Assembly (NCBI GenBank): GCA_022791735.1
Contig: JAAVZQ010000136.1
Span: 1-9,333 of the forward strand
Length of the DNA stretch: 9,333 bases
Source of the DNA: Clostridia bacterium
Lineage (GTDB): Bacteria > Bacillota > Clostridia > TANB77 > CAG-508
Direction of reading: 5' to 3'
Every line of letters starts with the position of its first letter. Within the stretch, counting starts at the first letter, position 1. Position numbers and translations under genes: made by a program. Under the pieces are notes generated by a model. It was not told the origin of the DNA, searched no databases, and saw nothing but the letters and a program-made list of their open reading frames with translations. Positions 7,190 through 9,333 of this stretch are shown here, piece after piece.

Positions 7190-8183
7190 GTGTTAGAGAC
7201 AAAAATAGCAGATGTCATTAAAAAATATAATCTAATAGAAAAAAATGATAAAGTTATCATTGGAGTTTCTGGAGGTCCAGACTCTATTTGCCTTGCAAAT
7301 ATTTTATATAATTTGCAAGGCAAAATTGGTTTTAGCATAGTAATAGCACATGTAAATCATGGGATAAGACAAGAGGCAAAAGCAGATGAAGAATATGTGA
7401 AAAAATATTGTGAAACAAGAGAGATACCTTTTGAAGCAAAAAAAGTAGATATACAAGCTATTGCGAAAATAAGGAAAAATGGTACAGAAGAAGCGGGAAG
7501 AGAAGAGAGATATAAATTCTTTAATGAAGTTTTAGAAAAGTATCATGGAACTAAAGTTGCAACAGCACATACAAAAAATGATAATTGTGAAACAGTACTT
7601 ATGAATATGATTAGAGGGACTGGTATATCTCGGATTAAAAGGAATTCAGGCAAAAAGAGATGATATATATATAAGACCACTTATCGAAAGTTCAAGAGAT
7701 GAGATAGAAGAGTATTGTGAGCAAAATAGTTTAGAACCAAGGCATGATAAAACAAATGATGAGAATATATATTCTAGGAACAAAGTAAGAAATATATTAA
7801 TTCCGCTTATAAAAAAAGAATTTAACCCTAATATTATAGATACAATAGATAGAATGTCAAATTTGGCTACATTAGAAAATGAATACATAGAAGAAGAAAC
7901 TAGAAAAACTTTTAGTGAATTATTAATAAAGAGAGAAAAAGAGGAAATAATACTAAACTTGAAAGAGTTTAATAAAAAACATAAATGTATTAAATCAAGA
8001 TTAATTATTTATACAATAAAGATACTATTAGGAAATACAAATGGTATAGAAAAAATTCATATAGAAGATATAATAGAGCTATGTCAAAATAACATAGGGA
8101 ATAAGTATTTAACGCCGAATAAGAACTTAAAGATAATGGTAAATAAGGGAAAAATGTACTTTTTTGTCACAAAAAAAACATAA
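7190..8183 (+). CDS. tilS: tRNA(Ile)-lysidine synthetase TilS, short form (one CGG +1 shift site)
   Basis: TilS is an N-type ATP pyrophosphatase that attaches lysine to C34 of the CAU-anticodon tRNA-Ile so that it reads AUA. The start is GTG at 7190, supported by AAAGAGGA (7176-7183) a few bases upstream. The ATP-binding PP-loop 'SGGPDS' is at residues 27-32, followed by 'AHVNHGIR', 'EEAGREERYKFF', 'TAHTKNDNCETVLMNMIRG', and, after skipping C7631, 'TGISGLKGIQAKR', 'IRPLIESSRDEI' and 'SRNKVRNILIPL'. The total is 330 residues, shorter than the roughly 450 common in Firmicutes; the C-terminal tRNA-binding region appears reduced to a short remnant. Unshifted reading stops at TGA 7661-7663, removing half the protein. 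The gene abuts dnaB and probably shares its transcript. The hpt gene often found between tilS and ftsH is absent. Confidence 0.93.
7631..7634 (+). other. CGGA +1 frameshift / quadruplet glycine site 13 (tilS)
   Basis: The frame reads TCT then CGG (7631-7633); unshifted reading ends at TGA 7661-7663. Skipping C7631 gives TCT GGA TTA AAA GGA, restoring the conserved TilS segment 'IRGTGISGLKGI' (Gly148). Confidence 0.96.
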
Positions 8184-8355
8184 AACTACCTAAGGGCTAA
8201 ATCCGTAGGAAAACTTACGTACAGGCTAACTTTGGGCAAAGAAAAGTTTTGAAAAAGTATTGAAAAGCAAAATTAAATATGATAATATTTCATATATTAA
8301 AAAGATAGAGTTAAGTCTAGAGGCTTAGAAAACTTTAGACTAAAGGAGGAAAGCT
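8184..8355 (+). other. structured spacer/leader between tilS and ftsH
   Basis: This 172-base gap has no gene. It holds a strong short hairpin, CGTAGG-aaaa-CTTACG (8204-8219, one G-T pair), set among purine-rich segments such as AAGGGCTAAATCC and ACAGGCTAAC, and a CTTT-gggc-AAAG hairpin just after. A second hairpin, AGTCTA (8314-8319) with TAGACT (8336-8341), ends just before the ftsH ribosome binding site. The first part could be a terminator-like or riboswitch-like RNA, but I could not match it to any known riboswitch class. Confidence 0.35.
8260..8288 (+). promoter_or_regulatory. probable sigma-A-type promoter of ftsH
   Basis: TTGAAA (8260-8265) and TAATAT (8283-8288) are separated by 17 bases in an A/T-rich stretch. 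Transcription would start about 60 bases before the ftsH start codon and include the hairpin at 8314-8341. The low-complexity composition makes a chance match possible. Confidence 0.5.
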
Positions 8356-9333
8356 TTGAAAAACAGTATAAAAACATTAGCAATGTGGCTAATAATAGGG
8401 ATAATATTTATAGTATTACTTACTTCAATTATGGACAATAGTGAAACAAAAATGACGTATGCAGAGCTAATAAATAAGATAGAAACATCAGAAGTAGTAT
8501 CAATTGAAATGGCATACAATGGAAAATCTGCGAATGTAAAACTAAAAAATAACACAATAGAAAAAGAAGTAAATATACCAAACACAGAGAGTTTTATGAA
8601 CTATATAACTGATTATCTAAAATCAGGGACTATAGAGTTTAATGAGAAATCACAATCAATATTTATAACAATTATAGAAATACTATCTCCATTTGGACTA
8701 CTTATAATAGCATTACTATTCTGGTTCTTTACAATGAATACATCAGCACAAGGAAATAACAAGACAATGAGTTTTGGAAAAAGTAAAGCAAGAATGATGA
8801 CAGCAGCAGATAAGAATAAAGTAACATTTGCAGATGTTGCTGGTGTTGATGAAGAGAAAGAAGAATTACAAGAGATAGTAGAATTCTTGAAAAGTCCTAA
8901 GAAATTTACAGACATGGGTGCAAGAATACCAAAAGGAGTACTTTTAGTAGGAAGTCCTGGAACAGGTAAAACATTACTTGCAAAAGCAGTTGCAGGAGAA
9001 GCTGGAGTTCCCTTCTTTATAATAAGTGGTTCAGATTTCGTAGAAATGTTTGTAGGTGTTGGTGCGTCAAGAGTTAGAGATTTATTTGAACAAGCAAAAA
9101 GAAATTCACCATGTATAGTATTTATAGATGAAATTGATGCAGTAGGTAGACAACGTGGGGCAGGACTTGGTGGAGGACATGATGAAAGAGAGCAAACATT
9201 AAATCAATTGCTAGTTGAGATGGATGGATTTGCTGCAAATGAAGGCGTAATAGTACTTGCAGCAACAAATAGACCAGATATATTAGATAAAGCATTACTA
9301 AGACCTGGAAGATTTGATAGACAAATAGTAGTA
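8356..9333 (+). CDS. ftsH: ATP-dependent zinc metalloprotease FtsH, N-terminal part (3' end outside window)
   Basis: FtsH is the membrane-bound hexameric AAA+ protease for quality control of membrane and regulatory proteins. The start is TTG, fixed by AGGAGG (8344-8349) six bases upstream and by the first membrane helix beginning a few residues later. The 326 codons present encode a membrane helix (about 8-23), an extracytoplasmic domain, a second helix (about 107-125), then the AAA+ module: 'VTFADVAGVDEEKEELQEIV', Walker A 'GSPGTGKT' (199-206, with Ser where Pro is usual), the pore loop 'FVEMFVGVGASRVRDLF', Walker B 'VFIDEIDA' (Asp258, Glu259) and the second region of homology 'AATNRPDILDKALLRPGRFD' with arginines 316, 319 and 322. 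The zinc protease domain lies beyond the window. Unlike the other six genes it contains no in-frame CGG and no frame break here, despite many glycines. Confidence 0.97.
   Translation, partial: MKNSIKTLAMWLIIGIIFIVLLTSIMDNSETKMTYAELINKIETSEVVSIEMAYNGKSANVKLKNNTIEKEVNIPNTESFMNYITDYLKSGTIEFNEKSQSIFITIIEILSPFGLLIIALLFWFFTMNTSAQGNNKTMSFGKSKARMMTAADKNKVTFADVAGVDEEKEELQEIVEFLKSPKKFTDMGARIPKGVLLVGSPGTGKTLLAKAVAGEAGVPFFIISGSDFVEMFVGVGASRVRDLFEQAKRNSPCIVFIDEIDAVGRQRGAGLGGGHDEREQTLNQLLVEMDGFAANEGVIVLAATNRPDILDKALLRPGRFDRQIVV

Noticed and set aside
44..7634. Pseudogene decay as the cause of the frame breaks
   Set aside because: All breaks are +1, all add a C before GGA/GGT at a codon boundary, and no other damage (premature stops, deletions, lost motifs) is seen in six housekeeping genes, several normally essential.
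44..7634. Random or homopolymer sequencing error
   Set aside because: The insertions are not in homopolymer runs and always fall in the same codon phase and sequence context, while many GG dinucleotides in other phases and most glycine codons are unaffected. A systematic motif-specific platform error cannot be excluded from sequence alone, and independent reads would settle it.
44..7634. Simple reassignment of CGG to another amino acid
   Set aside because: A reassigned triplet would keep the zero frame. Here the protein continues in the +1 frame after every in-frame CGG.
44..7634. RNA editing that deletes the C from mRNA
   Set aside because: It would give the same proteins and is not formally excluded, but no bacterial system of this kind is known to me and a decoding change at a vacated codon is simpler. 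cDNA sequencing would decide.

Overview
The window is a 9.3 kb AT-rich chromosomal segment of housekeeping genes, all on the + strand. Its gene order (gdpP, rplI, dnaB, tilS, ftsH), AGGAGG-type ribosome binding sites, A/T-rich codon choice and TTGACA/TATAAT-like promoters suggest a low-GC Firmicute, probably an uncultured Clostridia-like lineage. In order it holds: the 3' end of a pyrimidine-nucleoside phosphorylase gene (2-434); a fold-back intergenic repeat (449-628); pcrA (656-2946) with a terminator; a promoter and gdpP (3049-5061); a second fold-back repeat (5075-5294); rplI (5329-5776); a perfect palindrome; dnaB (5836-7175); tilS (7190-8183); a structured leader with a promoter; and the 5' part of ftsH (8356 to the window edge).

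The striking observation is that six of the seven genes cannot be read in one frame. They are broken by 13 single-base insertions, and every one is the same event: one extra C lies exactly between two codons, directly before a GGA or GGT glycine codon, so the ribosome meets an in-frame CGG. Ignoring the C, or reading CGGA/CGGT as a four-base glycine codon, restores a full-length protein with intact family motifs each time. One site lies inside the Walker A motif of PcrA and one at the GGGGHH motif of GdpP. I scanned every CGG in the window. All 13 in-frame CGG triplets within genes are frame-change points and none is used as an ordinary arginine codon; the other coding CGGs straddle codon boundaries. 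Arginine is written mostly AGA, with some AGG and CGT and a rare CGC.

The best reading is a genome in which CGG has lost its arginine meaning and CGG(A/T) triggers an obligatory +1 frameshift, or is decoded as a quadruplet, to insert glycine. It is used repeatedly in essential genes for DNA replication, repair, translation and c-di-AMP signalling. The preceding codon varies widely and usually cannot re-pair after slipping, which favours a change at the A site (out-of-frame glycyl-tRNA binding or a tRNA with an enlarged anticodon loop) over P-site slippage. The tRNA set and proteome are outside this window, so the mechanism is inference. The pattern of sites is seen directly.

The genes otherwise look ordinary: PcrA and DnaB are DNA helicases, L9 is a ribosomal protein, TilS modifies tRNA-Ile, GdpP degrades c-di-AMP at the membrane, FtsH is the membrane AAA+ protease, and the phosphorylase salvages pyrimidine nucleosides.
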